32,120 nucleotides of DNA from SOJZ01 sp964556565 (lineage in GTDB: Archaea > Thermoproteota > Bathyarchaeia > Bathyarchaeales > Bathyarchaeaceae): assembly GCA_964556565.1 (NCBI GenBank), contig CAZKWF010000019.1, positions 1-32,120 on the forward strand, read 5' to 3'. The first letter of the stretch is position 1, and each line of letters opens with the position of its first letter. Positions 31,208-32,120 of this stretch are shown here, in pieces. The notes below the pieces were generated by a model. The model did not search any database. It was given only the letters and a program-made list of their open reading frames with translations, and was not told where the DNA came from. The position numbers and the translations under genes are program-made.

Positions 31208-31538
31208 AATACATCCTTAACATTAAAAGAATTTGCCTCTATTCGAAATCCGAACTCTATCATTCTCACACATGCGCCGCCTAAAACAACAGAATTGCTG
31301 GTACAAGTTTAAAAATTCTGCGTGCACGAAACGTGTTACCTCGTCATTTTGACCCAGATAGTTCTTCTAATCTTTTTGAAACGTTCATCCTTTGTTTTTC
31401 GCGTCATTTTATTAAGCATAAGCGTACTAAAAGAGGGATCATGGTGTAAATTTGTATTGTGATGATCGCCCCTTAACTGAGCTTTCCCTTTTGCCTTTCA
31501 GTGTTCCTTCACTTTGCGTTTTAGCTCAAACTAATGAA
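31208..31538. other. Divergent intergenic region
   Basis: 331 bases without a supported gene. Plus-strand TATA-like boxes are GTTTAAAAAT (31307-31316) and TTTTATTAAG (31407-31416). The second predicts a transcript start near 31437 and a 100-base leader for the membrane-protein gene. A TTG at 31452 would extend that gene's frame by 29 residues, but the added sequence does not look like a normal N-terminus. I see no tRNA or repeat. Confidence 0.4.
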
Positions 31539-32048
31539 ATGAGATTTACTTTTTCTCGCGCATGCACCCTCGCACTCATCATTCTTGGGGCATTGTTCGA
31601 CGTAGCCTCGCTTTTCTTTCCATGGGGCATCATAACCTCATCATCTACGCACGTGTATCTACCATGGAGCATAATCATTGGAGAGGCTGCCCCGCCCTAT
31701 ATCGACGATTTCTTGATTATAATGCAGGTGCGTGAGCAATTAAGAACTATAAGTGAGCTGGTTATAGCCGCTATGATTGTGGGATGGGCTAGTGTAGTTC
31801 TGTACTGGCACCTTGAAAGACATGTGGCATCGAGCACGCTTAGACGTGTAGTATCCTATAGCGTCGTCTTGGCTTCAAGCCTTCTCTCTTTCATAGCAGT
31901 TGCAATGTTCGCCTTGACCGAGATTAGCCTTTCTTGGGGCGCCTATCTTGCCTTGATTGGAGGAGTACTCATGGTGTTGGGGGTTGTGATGGCGGTGCTA
32001 AAGGTGGAGGTGATTGTGGAGCGTGAAGTGGGTGAGCAGGGAGATTAG
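31539..32048 (+). CDS. Four-helix membrane protein of unknown function
   Basis: About 169 residues from ATG 31539. Four hydrophobic segments are readable: about 9-26 (LALIILGALFDVASLFF), 72-90 (LVIAAMIVGWASVVLYW), 103-125 (VVLASSLLSFIAVAMFAL) and 133-155 (AYLALIGGVLMVLGVVMAVL). A charged C-terminal tail follows (VEREVGEQGD). The loop after the first helix (SSSTHVYLPWSI) is probably outside. No family recognised. Its 3' end overlaps the next gene by 26 bases and contains that gene's ribosome site, so translation is coupled. Confidence 0.6.
   Translation: MRFTFSRACTLALIILGALFDVASLFFPWGIITSSSTHVYLPWSIIIGEAAPPYIDDFLIIMQVREQLRTISELVIAAMIVGWASVVLYWHLERHVASSTLRRVVSYSVVLASSLLSFIAVAMFALTEISLSWGAYLALIGGVLMVLGVVMAVLKVEVIVEREVGEQGD
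32006..32014 (+). promoter_or_regulatory. Strong Shine-Dalgarno site deciding the start of the last gene
   Basis: GGAGGTGAT is a full match to the consensus anti-Shine-Dalgarno partner and lies eight bases before GTG 32023. It sits inside the coding sequence of the membrane protein. Confidence 0.65.
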
Positions 32049-32120
32049 AGTACGCAAGTTTATGTTGTGGCTGCTTTTTCTTCCACTTTTTGTTCTGCTA
32101 GCCATAGAACTCTTGTCTCT
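32023..32120 (+). CDS. Partial membrane protein cut by the window end
   Basis: A frame opens at GTG 32023 and stays open to the last base (32 codons). It begins VKWVSREIRVRKF and continues into a hydrophobic segment (LWLLFLPLFVLLAIELLS), a basic n-region plus membrane helix or signal sequence. The ideal Shine-Dalgarno at 32006-32014 supports this start; GTG 32032 and ATG 32062 are alternatives. It overlaps the four-helix membrane-protein gene, so the two probably work together. The product cannot be named from the part seen. Confidence 0.6.
   Translation, partial: MKWVSREIRVRKFMLWLLFLPLFVLLAIELLS

Overview
The window looks archaeal. Most credible genes have A/T-rich TATA-like boxes about 25-30 bases before the start or inferred transcript start, several look leaderless, and other starts carry Shine-Dalgarno sites, one of them a full GGAGGTGAT. 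The regulators are archaeal-type winged-helix proteins. A lineage in the Thermoproteota/Bathyarchaeia range is my guess, not something the sequence proves. All family names come from reading motifs; no database search was possible.

Left end (1-2373): a HicB/HicA-type toxin-antitoxin pair (446-908) lies between two imperfect direct repeats (326-411 and 993-1080). A UDP-glucose-4-epimerase-like enzyme (1188-2162) follows.

Surface-protein array (2374-12693): three large secreted proteins plus a fourth, rearranged one are built from a small shared set of modules. These are a secreted N-terminal module, a von Willebrand A domain, a doubled lectin-like domain, SdrD-like calcium-loop repeats, an Ig-like tail and a GFWKN-type C-terminal domain. 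The modules occur in different combinations, and some patches are almost or fully identical in DNA. The unit 'winged-helix regulator / divergent promoter / vWA protein' occurs twice. In the first copy the regulator is a remnant with TGA in place of a Trp codon (4302-4445); in the second it looks intact (9666-10052). The first vWA gene also has a GC-rich, hairpin-rich leader (about 4590-4735). A truncated vWA relic (8308-8691), a small membrane protein, a 40-residue ORF and another winged-helix regulator fill the rest.

Glycan locus (12678-30757, all minus strand): three class I methyltransferases, five GT4-like glycosyltransferases counting a divergent one, two GT2 glycosyltransferases, three extended-SDR nucleotide-sugar enzymes, a 1218-residue polytopic membrane protein with a large outer domain, and a TIGR04076-like small protein. 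Several neighbours overlap by 4-11 bases, so translation is probably coupled. No oligosaccharyltransferase, flippase or obvious polymerase is recognisable. The surface proteins next door are rich in N-X-S/T sequons, so they are plausible acceptors or partners of this glycan, by inference only.

Right end (30821-32120): an unrecognised helical protein, then in the opposite direction a four-helix membrane protein that overlaps the start of another membrane protein cut off by the window edge.
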